Shown here in pieces: positions 47,447 through 58,590 of a stretch of DNA of 64,000 nt. Under the pieces are notes generated by a model. It had not been told where the DNA came from, did no database searches, and was given only the letters and a program-made list of their open reading frames with translations. Position 1 is the stretch's first letter; every line of letters begins with the position of its first letter. The DNA is from Antilocapra americana (taxonomy: Eukaryota > Chordata > Mammalia > Artiodactyla > Antilocapridae), in NCBI GenBank assembly GCA_007570785.1, contig ML660211.1, forward strand, positions 6,252,491 to 6,316,490. The letters run 5' to 3'. A program made the position numbers and the translations under genes.

Positions 47447-48221
47447 ACTGGAATAGGGGTGAAAATGGTTAATAAACTGCCTGCCACACCCCTCATGTTC
47501 ACTGCAGACAGTACATAAATATATACAAAGTCCCATGCATTTAAAAATAAGAAATGTGGAAACTTGAGATCAAATGGTTGCACAGATCTTACTGACTGAA
47601 ATGAAGCATTTTCTTTTATCACGTGCTTTACTCTAAATAAAATTCATCTAGCTTATCTGCAATTTTAAGCTTAGAAAGCATGCTTTTCTAAATGAACAAG
47701 CTATGTTTTCTCCTCTGTTATTATATACAAATATCCTTGGCAAAAACTCAGGCTTTGCTGTAAGTATATTAGATAAAAAAGGTGGTTAAGAATGACCAAA
47801 TCTCATTTAAAATATGAATCTAATTTTTTATGAACTTCAATTTTTAAATTGGTTCTATGATAGTCACAGTATTTCAAATCTGAGAGTATACATGACACAA
47901 GGAAACCTCTGTTTGTATTTTTTTTTATGCAAAGAAGAATGCTTCCCTAGACCTGATGAAAGTCCTCTGGTAAGTTAGTCTGTACACTAGGTGAACATCT
48001 TTTCTTGTTTCAGGCTGCATCATTTACAAAGGAAAATCTACTGGAAAGCCTAACTTCTTTTTTAAACTAAAGATGAGACAAAATTAAACACATTAAAAAA
48101 TGAAAGGATTTGTTAAATTATAAGTTACTAAACCAAAGCAAGAAAAACAGAGCAAAATACCTGTAAGAAATTCTTAGAAATTACACCATCATATATTTAC
48201 ATTTGCATTCATCTGACGCAA
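47447..48221. other. Unassigned interval
   Basis: AT-rich; no gene or named repeat. Confidence 0.45.
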
Positions 48222-48436
48222 ACAGATGACTCATTGGAAAAGTCTCTGATGCTGGGAAAGATCGAGGGCAGAAGAAGAGGGTATCAGAGGATGAGATGGC
48301 TGGATGGCATCATTGATGCAATGAACTTCGGCAAACTCCAGGAGATGGTGAGGGGTAGGAAGGTCTGGTGTTCTGCTGTCTATTGTGTTGCAAAGAGTCG
48401 GGCACAATTTGGTGACTGAACAACAACAACAACATT
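48222..48436 (+). mobile_element. BovB LINE, 3'-terminal fragment
   Basis: Plus-strand last ~215 bases: 'gatgactcattggaaaagtc', 'gatggctggatggcatcatt', tail 'gggcacaatttggtgactga' followed by a CAA-repeat tail. The 61-codon frame at 48234-48419 is the end of the BovB ORF. Confidence 0.92.
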
Positions 48437-48934
48437 ATGTTAACTTAATCAATGTAATGAAAAGAAAGATAATTTTGCACTGTTTTGTAAGTTTTGTCGA
48501 TATTATTTCCTTAGCCTATTTCTTCTAATAATGTCTCTTTAAGTATTCTCAGATTATATATATCAAAGAAGAGCTACATAATCTTGTTACTTTAGTTCTG
48601 TGACTATGTGTAGAAATTTTTTATTTTTTCCAGTTCATCATTATGCATGGTATAAATAAATATAGTTTCAAGATTTTTTTCTGAGTAAAAATAACATTTT
48701 TTCACATGGAATTTTACACATAAATCTAATATATGAATATAAAAACTTAAATAGTATTTTTGCCATTCACTATTTTATAACATTTGCTTATTTACAACAT
48801 TATCAGAGAGAATGGTGAAGAATTTCTGTCTGATATATGTAACATTTAAAACTCTGCCAAATAACTCAGAATCAAAAACTATTAATTTGCATGGTGTTTA
48901 AACACTCTTTGATTCTTCGACATTGACCTTCTTA
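48437..48934. other. Unassigned interval
   Basis: AT-rich; no gene or named repeat. Confidence 0.45.
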
Positions 48935-49232
48935 GGGACTGTAATGAAAACTGACATTTCCCAGTCCTGTGGCCACTGCTGAGTTTTCCAAATTTGCTGC
49001 ATATTGAGTGCAGCACTTTAGTAGCATCATCTTTTAGGTTTTGAAATAACTCAGCTGGGATTCCATCATCTCCACTACCTTTGTTTGTAGTAGTGCTTCC
49101 TAAAGCCCACTTGACTTCACACTCAGGATATCTGACTCTAGGTGAGTGATCACACCATCGTGGTTATGCGGGTCATTAAGACCTTTTTTGTATAGTTCTT
49201 TTGTGTATTCTTACCTCCTCATCTTAATCTCT
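48935..49232 (-). mobile_element. BovB LINE, internal fragment
   Basis: Minus-strand internal RT-proximal piece: 'cagtcctgtggccactgctg', 'ctcagctgggattccatcat', 'gtgatcacaccatcgtggtt'. It lacks the BovB 3' end, so it is not a simple 5'-truncated insertion; a later deletion or rearrangement removed the 3' portion. Confidence 0.88.
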
Positions 49233-49925
49233 TAAAAATATAACTATATTTTTCAAATGTTCAAATAACAAAAATTAGGTGAATCAACTACATCTCCATA
49301 TTTAACACATCACAACATTTTAAATATTACATACAAAAAGAAGAGCAAACTTTAAAATTTATCTTCAACCATTCTCATGTATAATCTGAGCTAAGTTATA
49401 CACCCTATTTAGCTATCTGTCATTACACCTAAGAAATACACTGAAAATATCCAGACCACCTAATAGTCAGTTTGCATTACAAACTGATTCATTGACATGA
49501 GGCAATGAAATATTATGGCATGTTTTATTTTTTCAATAATAATTTTTGTGTTTTAATTATTTTATGATGTACATGATAGTTAAGTATTATCTTAAAATAG
49601 AGAAATATACAAGTGATTTGTAAATAAGATTTCCTTTCTACCTAAAATGCTATGATTTTCAAAAATATATTGGATATGATATATAAAATCTTGATCCATA
49701 AAAGTTTTTTCTTGACAGTTGCATTATTAAAAGAAGATTATAATCATGTCAGTATTTGGCAAAGACGGCACATATTGTCCTTTGGAACTCTGTGATTCCA
49801 TGATACTTTACACCACAGATATTCTTATTTAGTGAGTATCATTCAGTCTCTTTTAACCTGCAAACTTTATGGCCCTTGACCAGTCATATTAATTTTTTTT
49901 TTCCATGAAAACAAAATCCAGGGCT
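49233..49925. other. Unassigned interval
   Basis: AT-rich; nothing recognised. Confidence 0.45.
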
Positions 49926-49938
49926 CTACATTGTGTTT

Positions 49939-50469
49939 TTTTTGTTTTTTTCTTTTTTTTTAATTAGTTTTGCCAAACAATGACATGATATCACCATTGG
50001 TTTACATATGCTCCCCCTCCAGAACCCCCCTCCCACCTCCCTCCCCCCAGGAAATCTCATTGCACCAGCCCCGAGCATCAATTCTGGGCTGGTGATTGAT
50101 TAGACATATGATAATTAACATGTTTCAATGCCATTCTCCCATATCATCCCACCCTTTCCCTCATCCACAGAGTCCACAAGTCTATTCTATACATCTGTGT
50201 TCCTTTTGCTGTCTCGCATGCTGGGTTCTCGTTACCGTCTTTCTAAATTCCATATATATGTGTTAATATACTGTATTGTTGTTTTTGCTTCTGGCTTACT
50301 TCACTCTGGATAATGGGCTCCAGTTTCATCCATCTGAGTAGAACTGATTCAAATGAATTTTTTTTTAATGCTGAGTAATATTCCATTGTGTATATGTACC
50401 TGGGATTGCAAACTAGTACAGCCACTATGGAAAACAGTGTGGAGATTCCTTAAAAAACTGCAAATAGAC
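49939..50469 (-). mobile_element. L1 LINE with inverted 5' segment (twin-priming type)
   Basis: 49939-50400 is a minus-strand ruminant L1 3' end (T-rich tail, then 'gccaaacaatgacatgatat'). 50402-50469 is L1 ORF2 in the opposite orientation ('gcaaactagtacagccacta', 'gtggagattccttaaaaaac'). The whole unit is flanked by an exact 13-base duplication 'ctacattgtgttt' (49926-49938 and 50470-50482). Roughly 150-200 bases of ORF2 that should lie between the parts are missing. Confidence 0.95.
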
Positions 50470-50520
50470 CTACATTGTGTTTAAATACATATTTTCTTTA
50501 TTTATATTCCATACTTCTCT

Positions 50521-50730
50521 GGTAGTGGTTTAGTCGCTAAGTCATGTTTGACTCTTTCGACCCCATGGACTGTAGCCTGCCAGGCTCCTCTGTCCATGGG
50601 ACTCTCCAGGCAAGAACACTGGAGTGGGTTGTCGTTTCCTTCTCCAGGGGATCTTCCCAACCCAGGTATCAAACCCCAGTCCCCGGCTCTGCAGGCAGAT
50701 TCTTTATCAACTGAGCTATGAGGAAAGCCT
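50521..50730 (-). mobile_element. Bov-tA SINE with target duplications
   Basis: Full-length reverse Bov-tA flanked by the exact 11-base duplication 'catacttctct' (50510-50520 and 50731-50741). Confidence 0.96.
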
Positions 50731-51044
50731 CATACTTCTCTAGACATTATTTTAAATAGGGTTACATTTTATGATTCTCATAAATATCTTAGAAAAAAAT
50801 CTTGTCTATAATTTAGAGACCTGGAAATAGCCTTGAAAGAGACTGCTATAGCAGAAACTAGATGAGGCACTCCATTAGATTAGTACTTATTCAGTCCTTA
50901 ATCTTTCTGCCCATTCAATTGGTTTCCTATAGATGTTTCCCTCCTTCTCATTCTTGCTTAACTGCTAGTTAAAGCTGTACTATGTCTCCAACACAACACT
51001 ACATATGACTTCTCTCCTTTGAGGGCATTCTGCATTACAGAAAG

Positions 51045-51355
51045 AAATTCACTAAACAGTAACCTCAAAGAAAACCATAACCCTCTCTAGAACCACCTGA
51101 CAGCAGCTCTAATGATAATGTCCCCAGGAGGAAAGAAGAATGCAACACTACATCAGCCCCAATCCTAATTCACAGCCCTATTCTCCACCCTGAAGCTATA
51201 AGGCCCCTTGCTATTTCCCAGGAAGTAGAGCATAGTCTTGAGGACATTAGCCTGCTCTGGCCCCCTTGGACAGGCAAAGAGATAAGGCTTCTTTTTCTGC
51301 TCTCCAAAGCTCTGTCTCATGTTTCTATTTGGCACTGGTGAACTGAAGTCAGGTG
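51045..51355 (+). mobile_element. LTR fragment, probably ERV-derived
   Basis: 'cctgaagctataaggcccct' (TATA-like), 'cttgaggacattagcctgct', 'aaagagataaggcttctttt' and 'ctccaaagctctgtctcatg' resemble the U3-R-U5 end of a gammaretrovirus-like LTR. Ends and class are uncertain; no retroviral coding sequence nearby. Confidence 0.45.
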
Positions 51356-51513
51356 TTCAGCAACAAGATTAAAGAGCTTTCCAAGGTTACCTTTATAGCA
51401 AACATAGGTATCAGGATTTAAAACCATTTAGGGTTCCTTACAGGGCCTTACATTGTGCTACAGTACATTTGATTTAAAAATAATCCTAGTCACCTTTATT
51501 TTTCACTCAAGTA

Positions 51514-51687
51514 TGTTTTAGTTGTTCAGTTGTGTCTGACTCTTTGCGACCATATGCACTGTAGCCCTCCTGGCTCCTCTGTCCATGGACTAGGTTGAAA
51601 TTCCCTTCTCCAGGGGATCTTCTGAACCCCAAGAACAAATCCAGATCTCCTGCATTGCAGAAGTCTTTACAATCTGAGCCATTGATA
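51514..51687 (-). mobile_element. Bov-tA SINE flanked by a long direct duplication
   Basis: Reverse Bov-tA with an internal deletion ('ttgttcagttgtgtctgact' to 'acaatctgagccattgat'). It is flanked by 39-base direct repeats at 51475-51513 and 51688-51726 that differ at two positions. Confidence 0.92.
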
Positions 51688-51726
51688 TAAAAATAATTCT
51701 AGTCACCTTTATTTTTCACTGAAGTA

Positions 51727-52521
51727 GAGGCTTTGAATGTAGAGTACCTGCCTAATGTTTGTGACAAACTATCACTTTATCAGCCACATCAATCACTGAA
51801 AAACAAAATAGTATAAAAGAAAACACACACGCACAGCACTTCCAATCACAGCAAGGCTTACTGTTATCTGATGTTAACTGCTCCCTCCACACTTTCATTT
51901 TGAAAATTGCGGTATTTATAAGACTCTTTGTCTTTGGCTCTTTTATTTCATCTGAGAAGATGCAAACTATTTATTTTCATCCATTTACAGTAGATAACTT
52001 ATTTTAAGGATCATTTCTGGGAAGATGATTGTAATTCTAATTAAATAGCTTGTCAGGAAATCATTTGCCTTAACAGATCTTTTGTCATCATAATATCAGC
52101 CAGATGTAAAACTGACATGCTAAAATATTTGTCCTGCATTTATACCACTGCCACATTTTTGTCTCTTTGTTTAATCTCCAGCAGGTTTGTAATGTTGAGA
52201 AAGGACAAGTATAAAACAGAAACTTCTTCATCTAGAAAAATAAAGGCAATATATTTGAATTATCAAAAACCTAAAAAAAAAATTAATGATATTTAAGGAT
52301 GTTTACAAGTTAAACCAAGATCTTAGGAAAAGGCCAAGATTTGTATATCAACAGTTTTACAGTAAATGTTTTTAATTAAAGGAATCTAATGTATTTCCCA
52401 TAGCCTTTGTTATTATCCAAATTGGTAGCTTAGAGAATGCTTCTTATCTACTACAGAGGTTGACTTATTCTCTTAATATTTTCTCTGTTTGATTGCAAAA
52501 TTTGAAGGAACCAATGAATAT
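51727..52521. other. Unassigned interval
   Basis: AT-rich; no gene or named repeat. Confidence 0.45.
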
Positions 52522-52726
52522 GGTGCATGCATGCTGATTTGTGTCTGACTCTTCTCAGCCCCATGAACTGCAGCCTGACAGTCTCTGTTCATGGGATTTG
52601 CCAGGCAAGAATAGTGAAGTGGGTTGCCATTTCCTTCTCCAGGCGATCTTCCTGGGCCAGGGGTTGAACCTGTTTCTCCTGCATTGGCAGGCAGGTTCTT
52701 TACCACTGAGCCATCAAAGAAGCCCA
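52522..52726 (-). mobile_element. Bov-tA SINE
   Basis: Full-length reverse orientation: 'gatttgtgtctgactcttct' tail, 'accactgagccatcaaagaa' head. Short frames on both strands are SINE translations. Confidence 0.92.
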
Positions 52727-53030
52727 GTAAATATGATGGAGGTGCAATATAAAATATTCTTGTTTTGTCCCTTAATCACGAATCACTCATAAGTAAAGCA
52801 AAACAAAGAAATGAACTCCTATGCCCAATAGAAATACATATTATAATATTGCTTAATCTGAACTGGAAATCAAAGCTAATAGTTTTCCTCTAGATAAACC
52901 CTCAGAATGCATATTCAATGCCAAAGTGTCCTAAAATACCAAATTCCTTCACAGAATGGAGCCAGTTTCTCACATGAAAGAGCAAAGTAGAATGTGTATT
53001 TTCTGTAAGTAGCATGATTCCTCTTCCCAG
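52727..53030. other. Unassigned interval
   Basis: Nothing recognised. Confidence 0.45.
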
Positions 53031-53488
53031 TGAATTTTAGGTTCTTGCTTTGTTGCAAAAGAATTCAGAGACAAAGTAATAGTAAGAAGGGGATTCTTTT
53101 AGAGAAACACATTCTACAGACAGAGAGTGTGGCCCATCTCAGAAGGCAACAAATCTTCGAAATATGGCGTGGTTAGTTTTTACAGAGTAATTTCATAAGA
53201 GTGGAGGATTATTCCAGTTATTTGGGGTAAGGCATAGGGATTTCTAAGAATTAGGTCAGCACCTACTTTTGACCTTTAATGGCTGACAGCACAGCTATCA
53301 TGGCGCTGGTTGGTGAGTCATTTAGATGCTAAATGTATTACAATGAGCATATAATGAAGCTCAACGTCCACTGGAAGATGAATCTTCCAACCATCTTGGA
53401 CCTTTTTGGTTCCAATCAGTTTATGTCATGTCCTCAGGCATTGTCATTCTTTTGAAGGTTGTGCCCTGCCCCTTGCCTTCCTATTTCA
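53031..53488 (-). mobile_element. Solo LTR, gammaretrovirus-like (ERV1)
   Basis: On the minus strand it begins 'tgaaataggaaggc' and ends 'aagaacctaaaattca', i.e. canonical TG...CA ends over 458 bases. The 3' part has the R-U5-like run 'ccacactctctgtctgtaga' and 'ctttgtctctgaattctttt', familiar from bovine ERV1 LTRs. No matching target duplication is evident and no internal sequence is attached. No coding capacity. Confidence 0.6.
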
Positions 53489-54119
53489 GTCCTAAAGAGA
53501 AAAAGGGCTGAACTGAAAACATCCCAACTGAAACAGCCCCGCTCAGGGTACCTAGCAGAGTATCTCCTTTATTATAAAATTTCTTTTAAACCAAAGGAAA
53601 ATTCAGGACCTGAGTTGTAGCACTGTACTCAACAGATATCTAAGTGCACCTTTTGTAATGCCAAATTCTAACAGCTTTGATTTTCTCTGCCCTGTTCTAT
53701 CACTAGTGACAATTGCTACCAAGTTTTGTGTCCATTACTTTGTTTATAAAACATGTTTGGAAATCATCAGTTCAATCACTTATGTAGTTATTTGCTTTAA
53801 TCAACTACCTTTGAAGATGCAATAGTTTTAAAATTGTAAGATTTTTAAAAAAGCAAGCGAACAAGAAGAAAAAGCTATTAAGTTTAAGGGAAGATGACTA
53901 GGCTAAGGAGCCACTGTTAGAACAGTCTAAACGTGCCTTCAAAAACCACATGCACACATTTATTCTTTTTTTCTTTGAATCTCTATTTATCAAACACCTA
54001 CCAGGTGTTATGCCCAATGATGTGTGCTGTGAATTTTTTAGAATGTGAAGGAAGCTTAACTGACAGTTTCTTAAAACCTTCAACATACACAGGACATAAG
54101 ATCTGGTCATTCATCTCCT
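53489..54119. other. Unassigned interval
   Basis: AT-rich; opposite short frames at 53898-54121 carry no recognisable motif. Confidence 0.45.
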
Positions 54120-54640
54120 AGAGAAATGAAAGCATAAAAAGGCATTTAAACTTCTGTTCTTAGTTGTAGCTTTATTTACAGCAAAGCAAAAACTAGAGAC
54201 AGCGCATGTGTCTGTCAGCAGTTGCACAGATAAACAAATGGAGGTGTATCCATACAATGCAATTCTACCCAGGACAGAAAAAGAGTGAACTATTGACCTC
54301 AACACCAGGGGTGGGTGTATCTCAAAATAATTATGTTGACTGACAGAATCCAGACGTCAAATAATACATGCTATATGGTTTCATTTACAAAAAAAAAAAT
54401 ACTGTAAAATGCAAACTACTTTATACTGACAGAGCACAGATCATAGCTTCTTGGGGTGAGTTGGGATGAGGGCTACAAAGGGCTGTGAGAAAACAAGGAT
54501 AATGTATATGTTTACTATCTTATTGTGAGAGTGATTCAAAGATGTACACATAGGGTAAGCTCACCAAATGGCATACTTGAAAACAATGCAGCTTATTGTA
54601 TGTCAATTCTACCACCATAAAGCTGTTTTTTTTTTTTTTA
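54120..54640 (+). mobile_element. Ancient L1 (L1M-type) 3' end
   Basis: ORF2 end ('gataaacaaatggaggtgta', 'tccatacaatgcaattctac', 'tctcaaaataattatgttga') followed by 3' UTR ('acagagcacagatcatagct', 'tattgtatgtcaattctacc', 'accataaagctg') and a T-run. Diverged but co-linear with old mammalian L1. Confidence 0.75.
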
Positions 54641-54696
54641 AAGAAAAACATTTCTGATAAAATTTCACGAATTTTCAAAGTAAAGAAAACAGCTAA

Positions 54697-54794
54697 GATA
54701 TCCCTGGAGTTAGTGATGGACAGGGAAGCCTGGCGTGTTACAGGCCATGGGGTCTCAAAGAGTCGGACAGGACTAAGCGACTGAACTGGACTGA
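54697..54794 (+). mobile_element. BovB LINE, very short 3' fragment
   Basis: About 95 bases: 'ggagttagtgatggacaggg' to the tail 'ggactaagcgactgaactgg'. One of the shortest recognisable BovB insertions here. Confidence 0.88.
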
Positions 54795-54942
54795 AGATAT
54801 CCATTCTCACCACTTTATCACTATATTACAATGGAGAACATGGCCAGTACAATAAGAAAGGAAAAGGAAAAATTATCAAACAAAATAGTATAGAAAGGCA
54901 GAAGTAAATCTGTCTTTATCTCTAATGATATAATGTACAAAG

Positions 54943-55159
54943 GTGGGGCTTCCCTGGTGGCTCAGTGGTAGAAGATCCACCTGTCAATGTAGGAAACACA
55001 GGTTCAATTCCTAGGTCAGGAAGATCCCCTGGAGAAGGAAATGGCAACCCACTTCAGTATTCTTGCCTGGTAAATCCTATGGACAGAGGAGCCTGGTGGG
55101 CATTACACATGGGGTAACAAAGAGTCGGATACAACTTAACAACTAAACAGCAACAACAG
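54943..55159 (+). mobile_element. Bov-tA SINE with target duplications
   Basis: Full-length plus-strand copy ('ggggcttccctggtggctca') flanked by 9-base words 'tgtacaaag' (54934-54942) and 'tgtgcaaag' (55160-55168). Confidence 0.94.
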
Positions 55160-55269
55160 TGTGCAAAGAAACTACAAATAATTTTTAAAAAGCTGAAAAT
55201 GAGTTAGAAATGTATCCCAGGAGTTAGGAGAGTAACAGCAAAAACAAAGCCAAAAAATGTATAAGGATG

Positions 55270-55960
55270 ACTTAACATGTAATCATTAAAAATAAAGAAT
55301 AATTAAAATTAAAATAATTTAAAATAAACATGAAAGAAAATACTAACACAAAAAATATGTAATAGTGTGGGTCCACAAAATCAAAAGTTTATTTTTTGAA
55401 AACAACTCTAAATTTACCAATAATCTATTACAGTAATCACAAAAATTTAGGGATTAAAAATAATTGTGATTTCAGTCATGACAAATAGTTGAAACTACAG
55501 TTATGCAAATGTTTAAGAAATATTAAGGTGAGATTATGTACATTTTGAAAATAAATTTGATCTTTTAAACAGAAGTAGGCACTTTTGAAAAGAAAATCTT
55601 AATAAACCTGAAACCAGAGAACACAAAATTAAACTTTAGGTCTTATAATTACTAAAGAAATAATACATTTCAAGAAAAACAATCATAACACAAATGATTT
55701 TACCAAGAAGTTCTACTAAATGTGTGAAGAAACAATATGGAAATCTTATATAAACTTTTCAGAGATTCAAGAGGTTTTGTAAATAAAGGTGATTAATGGA
55801 ATATTTGATGTGCATTGTTATAATGCTACACGAATTAAACGATTATTCTAAGTTCATTAAAAACATAAATGTGGAAAAATCAAAAGTATAAAAATTTGGA
55901 ATATGTAACACTAAATAAAAAAATATTAATAAGTTAATAGATGGCACTTCATCCCTAATA
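55270..55960 (+). mobile_element. Ancient L1M ORF2 fragment
   Basis: 'agtttattttttgaaaacaa', 'ttaggtcttataattactaa', 'gattttaccaagaagttcta', 'aaaggtgattaatggaatat' are co-linear with old L1 ORF2. Many stops and indels. Confidence 0.55.
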
Positions 55961-56184
55961 ATGAATGCAGAATTTATAGGCTGAGACAGCAGCTGAAGGC
56001 TTTCTTGCCTACTATCTGTTGGGAACTCTGAAGAAAAGCCTCCTGAAGCCTGGTTAGGCCCAGGATGACTCTACTATTTCTTCACTTCTTTTTCAGGTTT
56101 CAGCAGATTCAGAATTCCCCATATGCCATATTCAGACACAGGGATTTTTTTCAAAGATTATAGACTCTTACATATAGGACTCTC

Positions 56185-56340
56185 ATATAGAAGAGGGAAC
56201 TATATTCAGTGTTCTGGGATAAACCATAATGAAATATAATATAAAAATAATGTCAATGTGTGCATAAGTGAATCACTTTGCTATACAGCAGAAATTAACA
56301 CAACATAGTAAATCAACTGTAATTCAATAATTTAAAAAAT
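56185..56340 (+). mobile_element. L1 3' UTR end fragment
   Basis: 'aactatattcagtgttctgg', 'gtgaatcactttgctataca', 'aacatagtaaatcaactgta', 'attcaataatttaaa' form the common 3' terminus of an older artiodactyl L1. Confidence 0.7.
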
Positions 56341-56702
56341 GACTACAGACTCGCAGAGGTATTATATAGATGACTGGCATTCAGAGCAGGACAACCACAC
56401 AGGCGTGGAACATAATTATGGCTAGTGTAAACAGAACCACTTGCTTTGTGCCACACCTCAGTGCAGAGAAGACTTTGCTGTCTTAGTAACCGCCATCTTG
56501 GGTTGGAGAAAGGGGCATGGCAGATATAAAACTAGAGGTAATTCATGTCTATACTGAGCAAACATTAATTTAAAGGTAACTGTCTTAAAGTAGGGTAGTT
56601 ACCATCATTTGTAAATATAAAGTTATTCCAAATCCCAACATGAAAACACAGTAAAATGCCAGGTTACAGGAAAAATTGTATCATACAAGTATTTCTATAT
56701 TT
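56341..56702. other. Unassigned interval
   Basis: 56395-56530 is less AT-rich ('taaccgccatcttgggttgg') and may be an LTR remnant, but I cannot name it. Confidence 0.4.
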
Positions 56703-57436
56703 GTTGTTTTTTCAGTTGCTAAGTCATATCTAGCTCTTTTCAATCCCATTGACATTAGCACACCTGGATTTCCTGTCCTCTACCATCTCCCAGAGTTTGC
56801 TCAAACTCATGTCCATTGAGTCAGTGATGCTTTCTAACCATCTCATCCTCCACTGCCCTCTTCCCTTGCTCTCAATTTTTCCCACCATAATGAGGAGTCA
56901 ATGAGTCAGCTCCCTGCATCAGGTGGCCAAAATATTGGAGCTTCAGCTTCAACATCAGTCCTTCCAATGAATATTCAGTGTTGACTTCATTTAGGGTTGA
57001 CTGTTTTGATCCCCTTGCAGTCCAAGGGACTCTCATGAGTCTTCTCCAGTCTTCTCACAGTTTGAAAGCATCAGTTCTTTGGTCTCAGCCTTCTTGATGG
57101 TCCGACTCTCACATCCATGCATGACTCCTAGTAAATCACAGCTTGACTATACAGGACGTTTGTCAGCAAAGTCTCAGCTTTTTAATATACTGTCTAGGTT
57201 TATCACAGCTTTCTTTCCAAGGAGCAAGCATTTTAATTTCATGGCTGCAGTCACTGTCCACAGTGATTTTGGGGCCCAAGAAAATAAAATCTTCTACTGT
57301 TTCCAATTTTTCCTCTGTATCTGCCATGAAGTGATGGGATCAGATACCATGACTTTAGCTTTCTGAATGTTGAGGTTTAAACCAAATTTTTTTTACTCTC
57401 TTCTTTCACCTTCACCAAGAGGCTCTTTAGTTCATC

Positions 57437-58587
57437 TTAACTTTCTGCCAATAGAGGTATGGTATCATTTGCATATTGTGACATTATTGATATTAATATT
57501 ACTTCCAGTGATCTTGAGTCCAGCTTTTGATTAATCCAGTCCAGAATCTTGCATGATATACTCTGCATAGAAATTACATAAGCAAAGTGACAATATATAG
57601 CCTTTTCACACTCTTTTCCCCATATGGAACCAGTCAGTTCCATATCAAGTTCTAACTGTTGCTTCTTGACCTTCATGCAGATTTCTCAGGAGGTGTGGTA
57701 CTCCTATCTCTTTAAGAATTTTCCACTGCTTATTGTGATCCACAATGTCATAGGCTTGAGCATAGTCAATGATTCAGAAGTAGATCCTTTTTCTAGAACT
57801 CTTTTCCTTTCTTCATGGTCCAACAAATGCTGGCAATTTGATCTCTGGTTCCTTTGCCTTTTTCAAACCCAGATTGTATATGTGGAAGTAACTCCAATAC
57901 TGCTGAAGCCTAGCTTGAAAGATTTTGATCCTTACCTTGCCGTCATGTGAAATGAGTGCAATAGTATGGTAATTTGGCATAGCCATTCTTTGGGATTGGA
58001 ATGAAAACTGACCTTTTCCAGTCCTGTGGCCACTGATGAGTTTTCCAAATTTGCTGATATACTGAGTGAAGCACTTTAACATCATCATCTTAGGATTTGA
58101 AATAGCTCAGCTGGAATTCTATCACCTCCGCTAGCTTTGTTCTTAGTAAAGCTTCCTAAGATCCACTTAACTTCACACTCCAGGATGTCTGGTTCTAAGT
58201 GGGTGACCACACCATAGTGGTTATCTGGGTCATTAACATCTTGTTTAACATCTGAGTTCAGTCATTCAGTTGTGTCCGACTCTTTGTGACCCCATGGACT
58301 GAAGCACGCCAGGCTTCCCAGTTAGTGATGGACTCCATGGTGCAGTCAATGGGGTCTCAAAGGGTCAGACACAACTGAGTGACTGAACTGAACTGAACAT
58401 CTCTTTGGTATAGTTCTTCAGTGTGTTCTTGTCCCCTCTTCTTGATCACTTCTGCTTCTGTTAGATCCTTACTATTTCTGTCCTTCATGGTGCTTATCCT
58501 TGCAAGAAATGTTCCCTTGATAACTCCAATTTTCTTGAATAGATCTCTAGTCTTACCATTCTGTTGTTTTCCTCTATTTCTTGGCAT
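57437..58587 (-). pseudogene. BovB reverse transcriptase ORF, broken
   Basis: Minus-strand pieces of the BovB protein: 58357-58587 ('GKTRDLFKKIGVIKGTF', 'MKDRNSKDLTEAEVIKKR') at the amino side, 57813-58088 ('HDGKVRIKIFQARLQQY') further in, and 57437-57676 near the RT active-site region, where the motif is degenerate ('YANDTI', second Asp position altered). A nested insertion and several indels interrupt it. No activity possible. Confidence 0.8.
58254..58395. mobile_element. Palindromic BovB-tail insertion
   Basis: Left arm 58256-58320 is the BovB 3' end on the minus strand ('cagttgtgtccgactctttg'). Right arm 58321-58395 is the BovB 3' end on the plus strand ('ggtcagacacaactgagtga'). The arms form an imperfect inverted repeat. 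Flanked by the exact 7-base duplication 'aacatct' (58247-58253 and 58396-58402). Confidence 0.88.
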
Positions 58588-58590
58588 TAT

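Larger units (their letters stand above)
56703..58590 (-). mobile_element. BovB LINE, about 1.75 kb, interrupted once
   Basis: Minus-strand BovB from tail ('ttcagttgctaagtcatatc') to 'cctctatttcttggcattat' near 58585, interrupted at 58254-58395 by a palindromic BovB-tail insertion and resuming at 'ctttggtatagttcttcagt'. Diverged relative to the plus-strand copies, so probably older. Confidence 0.92.

Noticed and set aside
54944..55020. tRNA-like sequence with box-B-like motif
   Set aside because: It is the tRNA-Glu-derived head of a Bov-tA SINE; no cloverleaf or independent tRNA gene. The same applies to all other SINE heads.
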